This document shows, in pieces, positions 26,061 through 33,641 of a stretch of DNA of 60,155 nucleotides (positions within the stretch are counted from its first letter, which is position 1; each line of letters begins with the position of its first letter). A program made the translations under genes and the position numbers. Location of the stretch: positions 1 to 60,155 of the forward strand of contig JAZQDE010000024.1 in NCBI GenBank assembly GCA_045546695.1. The letters run 5' to 3'. A model generated the notes under the pieces. It ran no database searches, had not been told where the DNA came from, and saw only the letters and a list, made by a program, of their open reading frames with translations. Source of the DNA: SIG424 sp045546695 (GTDB lineage: Bacteria > Bacillota > Clostridia > UBA1212 > UBA1255).

Positions 26061-27485
26061 TTATAAATTGTAATATTTTTCAAATTCAACAGGATGTGGA
26101 ATAGATGCGATAGCTGCGCACTCTGCTCTCTTGCCTTTGATGAAGTTGGCTATAAGCTCTTTTGGGAACACTCCGCCGGCTGTGAGGTAGTCGTTATCTG
26201 CCTCAAGTGCGTCGAGAGCGTCTTCCAGACATGTAGGAAGGCTTGAGAGTTTGCTCTTTTCTTCATCTGACAGTGAGTAGAGGTTCATGTCGTATGGACC
26301 CCAGCCGTTTGCATGTGGATCAATCTTGTTTTTCACGCCGTCAAGACCTGCCATGAGGATTGCTGCGTAGCAGAAATACGGGTTGCAGGTAGCGTCAGGG
26401 TTACGAAGCTCGAAGCGACGTTCTGTCGGCTGTTTTGCATATGCCGGAATACGGATTACTGCGCTGCGGTTTGAAGTTGCGTATCCTACTGTAACAGGTG
26501 CTTCAAATCCGGGGATCAGTCTCTTGAATGAGTTTGTGCTCGGGTTCGTGATAGCGCAAAGTGAGTTGATGTGCTTAAGAAGTCCGCCGATGAAATAGTG
26601 TGCTGTCTCGCTTAAGTGTGCGTAGCCGTTATCGTCAGCAAATACAGGCTGTCCGTCTTTGAGGAGCAGCATATGAACGTGCATGCCGCTGCCTGCTTCG
26701 CCATATACCGGCTTGGGCATCAGAGTTGCACTCTTGCCATATTTTGCCGCTGTGTTGTGAATTATATATTTGATAATCATGGAAGCATCTGCCATTTTTG
26801 ACATCTGGCCGAGCTTGGGCTCTATCTCAAGCTGTCCTGCCGCACCAACTTCGGGGTGATGATATTTAACAGGAATACCTGCGTTTTCAATGTGCATGCA
26901 CATTTCACTTCTGCATTCGTAACCTGTGTCAAACGGCTTTGCGATGTGGTATGACTTCTGCTTCGGAATAACGTTGCCGCTGCCTTCGCTTGCGCTGTTC
27001 CAGTACGCCTGGTTTGCGTCGATTGACATGCCTACTGTATGCGGCTGAACTTCCCATTGAACGTTGTCGAAGAGATAGAATTCAAACTCCGGCAAAATGA
27101 GCATTGTGTCTGCGATACCTGTATCTTTCATATACTGTTCTGCTGCCAAAACGATATTTCTGGGATATTGTGCCAACGGACGGTTTGTCGGGTGGTCTAT
27201 TATCATGGCATTTCCTGTCATTGATAAAGTCGGGATTGAGCAGAATGGATCGATCATCGCTGTGTCAGGATCCGGTATAAATACCATGTCGCTCTTCTCT
27301 ACTACAGCATAGCCATAGTTTGAAGCATCGAAGCCGATACCGTTTATCATCGTTTCTTCTGAAAAATGCTGCGCAGGTATTGTAACGTGACGGAATTGTC
27401 CGTTTATGTCTACCATTTTGAAATCCACCATTTTGATGTCATTGTCTTTAATCAGCTTCAGTACTTTTTCTACGCTGTTATTCAT
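26061..27485 (-). CDS. glnA: Glutamine synthetase, type I
   Basis: 474 residues. It catalyses ATP-dependent amidation of glutamate. Visible landmarks: the N-terminal beta-grasp (VDFKMVDINGQFRHVTIP), ILPEFEFYLFD (metal-binding Glu), EVGAAGQLEIEPK, GSGMHVHMLL, NPSTNSFKRLIPGFEAPV (ATP/glutamate loop) and RIPAYAKQPTERRFELRNPDATCNPYFCYAAIL. The segment MNLYSLSDEE carries Tyr at the place of the adenylylated Tyr of GSI-beta enzymes; whether it is modified is unknown. AAGGAG is 8 nt before ATG 27485. It is monocistronic, with a promoter at 27524 and a terminator at 25888. No GlnR- or PII-related gene is near. Confidence 0.96.
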   Translation of the reverse strand: MNNSVEKVLKLIKDNDIKMVDFKMVDINGQFRHVTIPAQHFSEETMINGIGFDASNYGYAVVEKSDMVFIPDPDTAMIDPFCSIPTLSMTGNAMIIDHPTNRPLAQYPRNIVLAAEQYMKDTGIADTMLILPEFEFYLFDNVQWEVQPHTVGMSIDANQAYWNSASEGSGNVIPKQKSYHIAKPFDTGYECRSEMCMHIENAGIPVKYHHPEVGAAGQLEIEPKLGQMSKMADASMIIKYIIHNTAAKYGKSATLMPKPVYGEAGSGMHVHMLLLKDGQPVFADDNGYAHLSETAHYFIGGLLKHINSLCAITNPSTNSFKRLIPGFEAPVTVGYATSNRSAVIRIPAYAKQPTERRFELRNPDATCNPYFCYAAILMAGLDGVKNKIDPHANGWGPYDMNLYSLSDEEKSKLSSLPTCLEDALDALEADNDYLTAGGVFPKELIANFIKGKRAECAAIASIPHPVEFEKYYNL

Positions 27486-27523
27486 GAAAATGCTCCTTTT
27501 TGTGTTTGATTTATAACAGAGCC

Positions 27524-27552
27524 ATTTTAATCCAAAAAAAAGCAGTTCGCAA
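27524..27552 (-). promoter_or_regulatory. Promoter of glnA
   Basis: Minus-strand TTGCGA (27547-27552), 17-nt spacer containing a T-run, TAAAAT (27524-27529). Confidence 0.7.
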
Positions 27553-27626
27553 TAGTTTATTGCAGATTAAAAAGTTCTGTCTGTAGAAGGGCTTCGACAT
27601 CTGCGAAATAAAAGCAGTAAAATTAG

Positions 27627-27750
27627 TCAAAAATTATGCTTTTCATATTTGAAGTAGACATTCATCGTGGTACTGACATCAGAGTGACCTAAAAGCTACT
27701 GCACATCCTTTGGTGCAGCTCCGTTTGAGAGCAGATTGCAGATATTCCCA
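27627..27750 (-). pseudogene. Tyrosine recombinase (integrase) C-terminal remnant
   Basis: Minus-strand translation reads ICNLLSNGAAPKDVQ, a stop, then LLGHSDVSTTMNVYFKYEKHNF and a stop. That is the end of phage/ICE-type tyrosine recombinases, with the LLGHSDVSTT box and the catalytic Tyr of NVY. A TAG replaces a codon in the usual V-Q-x-LLGH and everything upstream of the H-R box is missing. It is therefore a dead fragment marking an old integration beside glnA. Confidence 0.85.
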
Positions 27751-27755
27751 CCATT

Positions 27756-28161
27756 ATGAAAAACATCGAAGAGAGCCTCGAACTCCGCACAATGTGGGAT
27801 AAGTACCGCAAGCAGTTTGCTTATGCGGAGGAGATTACTTACGAAATGATTATCAATGATTTGAAACAAATATCTTCATTGTAAGTGCAGAAGCACAGGA
27901 AAAGATTTACGCACATTTGCGCGGAATTACCCCTGAACTTACAAAAGCTGTAATAGAAGCCATGGAATATGATATCAAATGGCGAAACGATAATTATCCG
28001 GAATGGCACGAGAGATATCAGCCGTATGAGGATATGAAATGGGCACTGCTTATGACAGAAACGGATGCTATCAATTCCTACACGCTAAAACCATTTGATA
28101 AAAATGTATCAGATTTTCTAATATCGGTCCTTGGGAGCATATTTGATTATATAACGAAAAC
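27756..28161 (+). pseudogene. Frameshifted unknown gene of mobile-element type
   Basis: ATG 27756 opens a 42-codon frame (MKNIEESLELRTMWDKYRKQF...) that stops at 27884. A second frame overlapping it from about 27859 runs FETNIFIVSAEAQEKIYAHLRGITPELTKAVIEAMEYDIKW..NYPEWHERYQPYEDMKWALLM, acidic and soluble-looking. One indel near 27858 would join them. The second frame then runs through the hairpin at 28162 without a natural end, so its 3' end may also be lost. No family is recognised. Its place next to a dead integrase suggests cargo of a former mobile element. Confidence 0.5.
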
Positions 28162-28197
28162 ACCGCCGAGAGTAACCGTTTGCTCGCTCTCGGCGGT
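28162..28197 (+). repeat. Hairpin repeat, copy 1
   Basis: ACCGCCGAGAGTAACCG, short loop, CTCTCGGCGGT then ATTTTAT. It is an 11-bp perfect stem, nearly identical to copy 2 at 30058. Either a terminator or one arm of an inserted cassette. Confidence 0.8.
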
Positions 28198-28283
28198 ATT
28201 TTATACATTTTTCAATTTCAACCAATGTTTTGTTATTTCGTCTATAAATCTCTATTTCGGAGAAATAATAAAATATCGCTCTG

Positions 28284-28312
28284 CTGACTCTACCGTTGGT
28301 TTCGTGTATAAT
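28284..28312 (+). promoter_or_regulatory. Promoter of the XRE regulator pair
   Basis: CTGACT (28284-28289), 17-nt spacer, TATAAT (28307-28312) with an upstream TG, ~38 nt before ATG 28350. Confidence 0.6.
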
Positions 28313-28349
28313 ATAGTCACAAGCTCCGGAACTTGAATTTTTTCGAGAG

Positions 28350-29222
28350 GTGAAAAATATGTACAAATGTAAGATTGCAGAAAAATTGGTGGATCTCCGC
28401 AATGCACGGGGAGTAACGCAGGAAGATGTGGCACAAAGCCTATCCATTTCAAATAAAACGGTTTCCAAATGGGAGAATGGTGCCTCGGCACCCGATCTTC
28501 CTATGGTTGTAGAACTCGCAAAATATTATGGTGTTACCACCGACACGTTGCTCGGGCTTTCTGAGGACAAAAAGCAAAGCACGGCAGAAGAAATCCGCTC
28601 TTTGTTTGAAGGGCTTGATCGCCGTGAGTCTGTGCTCAAAGCCTTTGAAACAATAAGAGCTCTTGTTCCTTCAATGTATGGAACCATATCCAAGTATTAT
28701 GATGATGCTTATGATAAAGAAAACGTTTATCCGACAGGTACTTCACATGGATATCGTTCCGCAATTTCGCTCCATGAGTTCTTTGAGTTTACTGCAAGCT
28801 CCGAAAACGTAAACTTAGCTGTGATGATGCTTAGAAATAAGGCAAATTTTGTATGGATGAGCGATGTAAACAAACAAAAAGAAATCGTTAAGATTTTCAA
28901 GTTCTTGTCTGCAGAAGATGTACTTTCCGTTCTGTATTTTGTCCATTCCACAAACTGTTCCGAAAGTTTTACTGCTGATTATATCGCAAAAAATACAGGT
29001 CTAAAAGAAGAACGGGTTTCTGAAATTCTCGATGAATTCTGCTCTGTAGGAGATTGTCATTGGGTAACGGCGCACCTTTCCGAAGGAGAAGTAAGAGTTT
29101 ATGAGTGCTTTGGAGACGGTCTTGTTCTATCCTTGATTTCCTTGGCATTTGAAAGAATGTGCGGCAGACAGTCCTATGACTACAACTTCAGTGGAAGATG
29201 CAAAATGATCGGAGGTAAATAA
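28350..29222 (+). CDS. XRE-family transcriptional regulator with C-terminal winged-helix-like region
   Basis: 290 residues. The N-terminal HTH_3 domain (~3-62) shows LVDLRNARGVTQEDVAQSLSISNKTVSKWENGASAPDLPMVVELAKYYGVTTDTLLG. A helical middle (~85-190) follows. The C-terminal part (~190-275) has a helix-turn-helix-like DYIAKNTGLKEERVSEILDEFCSVGDCHW and a wing-like strand pair (EGEVRVYECFGDGLVLS), recalling an ArsR-like fold. No effector site is recognised. It is the first of two tandem, structurally similar regulators separated by 1 nt, bounded by matching hairpins. GAGGTGAAAA precedes the start. Confidence 0.85.
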   Translation: MKNMYKCKIAEKLVDLRNARGVTQEDVAQSLSISNKTVSKWENGASAPDLPMVVELAKYYGVTTDTLLGLSEDKKQSTAEEIRSLFEGLDRRESVLKAFETIRALVPSMYGTISKYYDDAYDKENVYPTGTSHGYRSAISLHEFFEFTASSENVNLAVMMLRNKANFVWMSDVNKQKEIVKIFKFLSAEDVLSVLYFVHSTNCSESFTADYIAKNTGLKEERVSEILDEFCSVGDCHWVTAHLSEGEVRVYECFGDGLVLSLISLAFERMCGRQSYDYNFSGRCKMIGGK

Positions 29223-29223
29223 T

Positions 29224-30051
29224 ATGAGTTTATCGGCTAATATCAAAAGATTGCGCCTTGAAAAGAATCTGACACAAGAGCAGCTTGCCACAAAGCTCGG
29301 GGTTTCAGCGCAAGCGGTTTCAAAGTGGGAAACGAGCGAAACATACCCCGATGGTGCGCTTCTTATTCCTCTTGCTAATGAGCTTGAAGTATCTCTTGAC
29401 GAGCTTTTCGGAAACGAATCGATTACTATGGCAGACATTTCGGGAAGAATTGTGAAATTGATCCATAATACCGAGGCAAAAGAACGATTCAATGTCGCGC
29501 GTGATATCGGTTGGCAGATCGAGCGCGGTTTGTTTAACTGCCGTATGGAGATAGAAAAGAAGTATGATCCTAATGAAATCAAGAATCAGAAAAATGCATC
29601 CTACATTCTCGACGATAATGGATTTACAATCGTTTCTAATGGAAAAGAGCCTTTCTTCTCGGTGTTTCCCGAGCCGGCAGAGGGATACGGTCATTTTTTG
29701 AATGACAAAGAAGATCTGCAGAAGATCTTTGCGGCGCTGTCTAACGCAGATACAATGAACGCTTTGATCTATTTATATCAAAGAAATGAGAACTACGTTT
29801 TTGAGAGCGCAGTTCTCCAGCGAGATTGCGAGATCGCAAACGATCGGATCAACGCAGTAATAGATGATCTGTTGACGCTAAAGTTAATATGGAAACAGGA
29901 GCTTACCATTAACGGTGAAGCGCGTACGCTGTATTATTCTCGACCCAGCCACAAATTGCTTGCCGTATTGTTGATGACAAGAGAGATTGGTTATAAGGGA
30001 GCTTATAGCTTGCAATCCCATATCAGAAATACGCCTTTTTTTAAGGAATAA
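29224..30051 (+). CDS. XRE-family transcriptional regulator, second of a tandem pair
   Basis: 275 residues. The HTH_3 domain (~5-62) has IKRLRLEKNLTQEQLATKLGVSAQAVSKWETSETYPDGALLIPLANELEVSLDELFG. The middle is helical, and the C-terminal half repeats the plan of its neighbour: a helical stretch, DCEIANDRINAVIDDLLTLKLIWKQEL and a strand pair TINGEARTLYYSR. Identity between the two appears low outside the HTH, so they may be old duplicates or a heteromeric pair. It begins 1 nt after the upstream stop and ends 7 nt before hairpin copy 2. Targets are unknown; no enzyme or transporter is co-directional downstream. Confidence 0.85.
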   Translation: MSLSANIKRLRLEKNLTQEQLATKLGVSAQAVSKWETSETYPDGALLIPLANELEVSLDELFGNESITMADISGRIVKLIHNTEAKERFNVARDIGWQIERGLFNCRMEIEKKYDPNEIKNQKNASYILDDNGFTIVSNGKEPFFSVFPEPAEGYGHFLNDKEDLQKIFAALSNADTMNALIYLYQRNENYVFESAVLQRDCEIANDRINAVIDDLLTLKLIWKQELTINGEARTLYYSRPSHKLLAVLLMTREIGYKGAYSLQSHIRNTPFFKE

Positions 30052-30057
30052 TATTAT

Positions 30058-30094
30058 ACCGCCGAGAGTAACCGTAATGGTTGCTCTCGGCGGT
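30058..30094 (+). repeat. Hairpin repeat, copy 2
   Basis: ACCGCCGAGAGTAACCG, loop TAATGGTT, GCTCTCGGCGGT. It shares the first 17 bases and the closing arm with copy 1 and differs only in the loop. It lies directly after the second XRE gene. Confidence 0.8.
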
Positions 30095-30543
30095 GTGTTG
30101 CTTGATTTTTTCTTCGTACACCAACACAACGGGCGGACAACAGTATTGGAATAGCGGCTCACAATCACAGTCATAATTAAATTTGGATACGACCAATTAT
30201 AAAAAGCCAGCCTTTTTCTTCGTTTGTGTCACAACCTCACAAATTTTCGTCAGCAGTTTGTCTTTGCCGGATTTCGACTGCAATGTGATTGCAAATAATT
30301 TGGATCTCTTCACGATGATTCCGGGGTTCATTTGTAGATTCACATTAGATGAGTCAATAAATAAACTAAAAAATTGTACGAAATGTCACTTTAATGCGCC
30401 GACTGCTATGCCTATTGGCATGCATTATAAGAAAAGACCTATAGATGACGTTGTCAGATATGAAAGTTTCTAACAAGCTACATCGATAGGCCTTTTTTCT
30501 ATGTAAAAATTCGTTATACTGATTTTTTAACCAGCGTAAAACG
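30095..30543. other. Gene-poor stretch with degraded coding fragments
   Basis: No convincing gene. On the minus strand a frame open from about 30405 to 30200 contains a 44-codon stretch (ATG AAC CCC..., with SKSGKDKLLTKI and TQTKKKAGFL) without a clear ribosome binding site or family. A 96-codon plus-strand frame at 30183-30473 has unconvincing composition. Probably further remains of the old mobile element. Confidence 0.5.
30432..30499 (+). terminator. Possible terminator-like hairpin
   Basis: AAAAGACCTATAGATG pairs with CATCGATAGGCCTTTT (14 of 16 positions) across a ~33-nt loop, followed by T residues. It lies 45 nt from the stop of the convergent membrane-protein gene. Confidence 0.4.
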
Positions 30544-31395
30544 TTACTGCTCCCCTTTTATTCCAATCAATTCTTCTATAACTGGTTGTTCATACGAAGG
30601 GAAGTAAAAGCCCCATACTGTTCCATTGCAATCTGCTTCCAATATACAATAACTATGGCAATGAACACAACCAAATTGGTCTGCAGCCAATTTAAATTGC
30701 TTATAAACTCCTTCATTGTATTTTTCTTGTTTGTGCCATTCATTCACTCTGGCTTTCTTCTTAATGACTTTCAGGCCTGTAACAGAAGATAAAGGGATTG
30801 CATATTTTGCTTCTGTATTAGTGAAATATACATTTTCAGAATCCTTATGTAGGCTATAAACCTTATTAAAGAAATTACTAAGCTGCATGAATTTCTCACA
30901 GATATCTACTTCTCCGTCTTTTTCTTTGTAATAGAAAGATAAAAGATCTATTTCCTTTGCGTCTGAAGGTACACCTAATTCATAGAAAACAGATTCGACA
31001 GTACCTGTAAAAGTTGAAATAGTATGTTGATTTTCATCAATTGACAAATTCTTCTTAGATTTAATCTTTCCAACAATCAGCAAAACAAGCCATACCACAG
31101 CGCATGCGCCGGCAATCCAATATAAATAAGGAGCATTCTTGTAACTCTCACTAATAGTGGCATCTGCTCCTGCATTCGGAAAAGCAATTAATAAAGCTAA
31201 GCCACCACAAACCCACTGAATAATACGAATCGGCAGCGGCAAGCTTGCCTTCTTAATAACAACACTAGCTTTTTCTGTGGCATTTTCTAAATTCTGACTC
31301 ATTGCCAAGGATGGCTTTGCTACAATTAATTCATCACCGTTTGTTTTGGTGTTCTTATTATCTGTAGTTATATCAATTCCTAAGAACGGCTTCAT
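30544..31395 (-). CDS. Membrane protein of unknown function with two TM helices
   Basis: 283 residues from ATG 31395, which has AGGGAG 11 nt upstream; an in-frame GTG at 31407 overlaps that site. The N-terminus is soluble, followed by two TM helices (~69-92, IRIIQWVCGGLALLIAF; ~104-123, YLYWIAGACAVVWLVLLIV) and a ~150-residue cytoplasmic C-terminal domain with mixed beta/alpha pattern (TNTEAKYAIPLSSVTGLKVIKKK) that has a PH-like look, then CVHCHSYC, a possible metal-binding Cys/His cluster. I do not recognise the family. It stands alone in the accessory island. Confidence 0.7.
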   Translation of the reverse strand: MKPFLGIDITTDNKNTKTNGDELIVAKPSLAMSQNLENATEKASVVIKKASLPLPIRIIQWVCGGLALLIAFPNAGADATISESYKNAPYLYWIAGACAVVWLVLLIVGKIKSKKNLSIDENQHTISTFTGTVESVFYELGVPSDAKEIDLLSFYYKEKDGEVDICEKFMQLSNFFNKVYSLHKDSENVYFTNTEAKYAIPLSSVTGLKVIKKKARVNEWHKQEKYNEGVYKQFKLAADQFGCVHCHSYCILEADCNGTVWGFYFPSYEQPVIEELIGIKGEQ

Positions 31396-31503
31396 GATTA
31401 AGTTCACTCCCTATATGCAACTTTTTATATCAATTCAATTATATCAGTACTTATTACATATAGCAATAATAATGTTACATAAGTTGTAAGCCATTTATGA
31501 TAA

Positions 31504-31851
31504 TGTCCTACTAAACCACAAGGGAAAATGTCCCACTTGCTGTCGCGGTGGGCGCGGCCGATGTTGTGGGCGCGGCGGCGGAATCGTTGACGAGCGAGAT
31601 TTGCGGGCGGGATTTTCTAAAAATCACTCTGGCTATTAGAAAAAAACGGATTTTTATGTAATTATCAAGCTGAAAATGAGTTTTTTTCTAATTAAACTGT
31701 GCTACATTAGAAAAAACAATGATTTTCACGATTTCCAATGCTAAAAACAACGTTTTTCTAATATCTCCGCATTAAATTAGAAAAACATCAGCCCTGATTA
31801 TCAAGCGCTATTGTTTCAACTTTCCCGGGACATTTTCGCTAATGGTTGACA
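31504..31851. mobile_element. Small non-autonomous element (MITE-like) with inverted ends
   Basis: Left end TGTCCTAC...GGGAAAATGTCCC (31504-31534) and right end, on the minus strand, TGTCAACC...GCGAAAATGTCCC (31851-31827) form imperfect inverted repeats beginning TGT, with a 6-nt size difference. The ~348-bp interior has no gene. A GC-rich block (31540-31612, unlike the AT-rich flanks) is followed by three regularly spaced palindromes. The AATGTCCC end motif recalls IS21-type termini, but this is only a resemblance. No clear target-site duplication is seen. Confidence 0.55.
31613..31785. repeat. Array of three palindromes with 13-nt spacers and ~70-bp period
   Basis: Arms TTTTTCTAAT and ATTAGAAAAA enclose 13-nt spacers of unrelated sequence at 31622-31634, 31693-31705 and 31763-31775. 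The palindromes start 71 and 70 nt apart, separated by unrelated 34- and 36-nt linkers. Unit 1 has one changed base in its left arm. Confidence 0.85.
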
Positions 31852-31922
31852 GCACTAAAAATAACAAAAACACTTGCGATTGTACGTCCGGCGAGTTTAT
31901 CAATAAGATGTACCGTTTCATG

Positions 31923-31960
31923 CGTTTTTTTCAATATCGCCCTTCTACATTGAAAAAACG
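31923..31960. repeat. Related palindrome outside the element, downstream of the DUF4091 gene
   Basis: CGTTTTTTTCAAT, 13-nt spacer, ATTGAAAAAACG. It has the same plan and spacer length as the array units, with TCAAT in place of TCTAAT. It lies 26 nt past the stop of the minus-strand gene and may act as a weak terminator. Confidence 0.65.
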
Positions 31961-31985
31961 ATACACACATGCAAAGCCCGATTCC

Positions 31986-33614
31986 CTACTTCATTGCCTT
32001 TTCAAGCTCGTTGCCAAGCTGGATTCTGTACTTCACAAGCTTGTCCCCATCTTTTGTATACTTACTGACAGAAGTAACACACTTGGAAATAATCTTATCA
32101 ACTGCCTTTTCACCTAATTTGGCTTCTGCCATAGTAAGAAGTTCAAAATCCTCGATACCATCGCGGACAGCTTCAAGTCTTAAAGAAGCAACAGGGCCAT
32201 CGATACCCACCTTGTTTCCGTTATACAACAAAGAACCGTCGCCGTAAACAAAATCATTTATCCATTTTACGGTAGACATATCAGTCCACGGGTCATTTAC
32301 AGAACCCCAGTGATTAACCTGCCAGTACAAGAAGCCGTCAACGTCATATTTCTTCTGCTGCCAGAAAAGAATTCTGTGATTGATACCGGCCATGTCGACA
32401 AATAAATTAGCGTAAGGCTCGCCGGGTTCCCAACAAACGTACCACCATACCTTGTCACCGTTTTTGCGGTTTTCAACCATTCTTTTTGCGAATGGATCAT
32501 AGCCCATATCATAATAAGACTTGGAAATATCCTCGCGGGTAGACAAATCAAAATAAATATTCTTATCCTCAAAGCAATACGCTTTAGGGCACCAGATATC
32601 AATAAGATCCTTCATGTACTCAACTGCATCTGTTTCCTCGAACATAATCGGGTCAACGAAGAAAGGCACGCAAACCTGATTGCCCGGGAAAAGTCTGTCA
32701 AGACGGAGAATTTTGCCTTCGAGCTGGTAATACATGTCAGGAGATGTCGGTTCGTCAAGCGGGTAAAAATACGCCTTGTCCATCCACTCCGGATTTGTTT
32801 TGAGTTTTTCATAATAAGCAACAATCGTTGCATCATCAGAAGAATGAGGAACCTTGAACGATGTAACACGTGGATCGCTCATATATTTATCTGCTTCTGC
32901 AGAGAGAATATTATACGGAAGATCATATGCAGAAATACCATAATCAAGCAAAAATTCATAGTATTTAATATACATAGCGTCCCATTCTTCATTCGTTTCA
33001 ATATTGTGTTTCGTCTTTATATCGCCATAAGAAATGCCTGCTGCTGTAGCACATGCTTTGCTGTCAGAATATGCAAAATCCCAGACGTGAGCCGTTATTT
33101 TGTTTTCGAATAAAACTTCCTCACCGGAAATAACTTTTATCGTCGACGAATAATCTCCTGCAGGCGTATCAGCCGTTGTGTGAAGACGAATCATAAAAGG
33201 CACAGCGCAATCTGCCTGCGCATCAAAACGATAATCCTCTCCAATCGGCACGACCGGATCGGGATAATCAACGTAATCAGAGCCTGCATCAAGATAAGAT
33301 GACACTTCAAGATAATATTCCTCAAGAATAACGGCCTCTACAGTATCACCATCTTTATTTGTAAAAGGACTGAGTTCGAGTCTGAGATCAAATTCAGGCT
33401 GCTCAAGCTTAATAACGTACTGGCAACTTTCATATTCATTTTTTGCCATATAAATCTTGTATGTATCCTTGCCGGAGTACTTACTATCGTGAAGGACCTT
33501 AGTAAAAGAATGTTCAAACCAAATCATTTTATCCTCCTTTTTGCAACTGCTCAGGATAACCAGAGCACTGGAAAACAACATAACACAAACGAGTAACAGC
33601 CACCTTTTTTTCAT
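31986..33614 (-). CDS. DUF4091/GH123-like lipoprotein
   Basis: 542 residues from ATG 33614, with GGAG 8 nt upstream; an in-frame GTG at 33623 overlaps that site. It has a lipobox VILSSC, an N-terminal beta-sandwich (~30-180) and a TIM-barrel-like catalytic part with AYFYPLDEPTSPDMYYQ, which has the adjacent Asp-Glu expected for substrate-assisted catalysis in GH123. The DUF4091 signature lies near the C-terminus: FVYGDGSLLYNG...GPVASLRLEAVRDGIEDFELL. GH123 members are N-acetylgalactosaminidases; DUF4091 relatives are mostly uncharacterised. It lies 27 nt downstream of the zinc-ribbon membrane gene on the same strand, an unexpected operon partner. Confidence 0.85.
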   Translation of the reverse strand: MKKRWLLLVCVMLFSSALVILSSCKKEDKMIWFEHSFTKVLHDSKYSGKDTYKIYMAKNEYESCQYVIKLEQPEFDLRLELSPFTNKDGDTVEAVILEEYYLEVSSYLDAGSDYVDYPDPVVPIGEDYRFDAQADCAVPFMIRLHTTADTPAGDYSSTIKVISGEEVLFENKITAHVWDFAYSDSKACATAAGISYGDIKTKHNIETNEEWDAMYIKYYEFLLDYGISAYDLPYNILSAEADKYMSDPRVTSFKVPHSSDDATIVAYYEKLKTNPEWMDKAYFYPLDEPTSPDMYYQLEGKILRLDRLFPGNQVCVPFFVDPIMFEETDAVEYMKDLIDIWCPKAYCFEDKNIYFDLSTREDISKSYYDMGYDPFAKRMVENRKNGDKVWWYVCWEPGEPYANLFVDMAGINHRILFWQQKKYDVDGFLYWQVNHWGSVNDPWTDMSTVKWINDFVYGDGSLLYNGNKVGIDGPVASLRLEAVRDGIEDFELLTMAEAKLGEKAVDKIISKCVTSVSKYTKDGDKLVKYRIQLGNELEKAMK

Positions 33615-33641
33615 AACAAGCACTCCTTACAAAAAATACAT

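Noticed and set aside
28350..30051. Prophage repressor/toxin-antitoxin module
   Set aside because: Both XRE proteins have long regulator-like C-termini and no phage, toxin or peptidase gene accompanies them.
30183..30473. 96-codon plus-strand ORF in the accessory island
   Set aside because: No ribosome binding site, a competing antisense open frame, and its end lies in a hairpin.
31613..31785. CRISPR array
   Set aside because: Only three units; repeats are palindromes with 13-nt centres, linkers are 34-36 nt, and no cas genes are near.
31861..31920. Target-site duplication flanking the MITE-like element
   Set aside because: No convincing matching direct repeat adjoins both ends.
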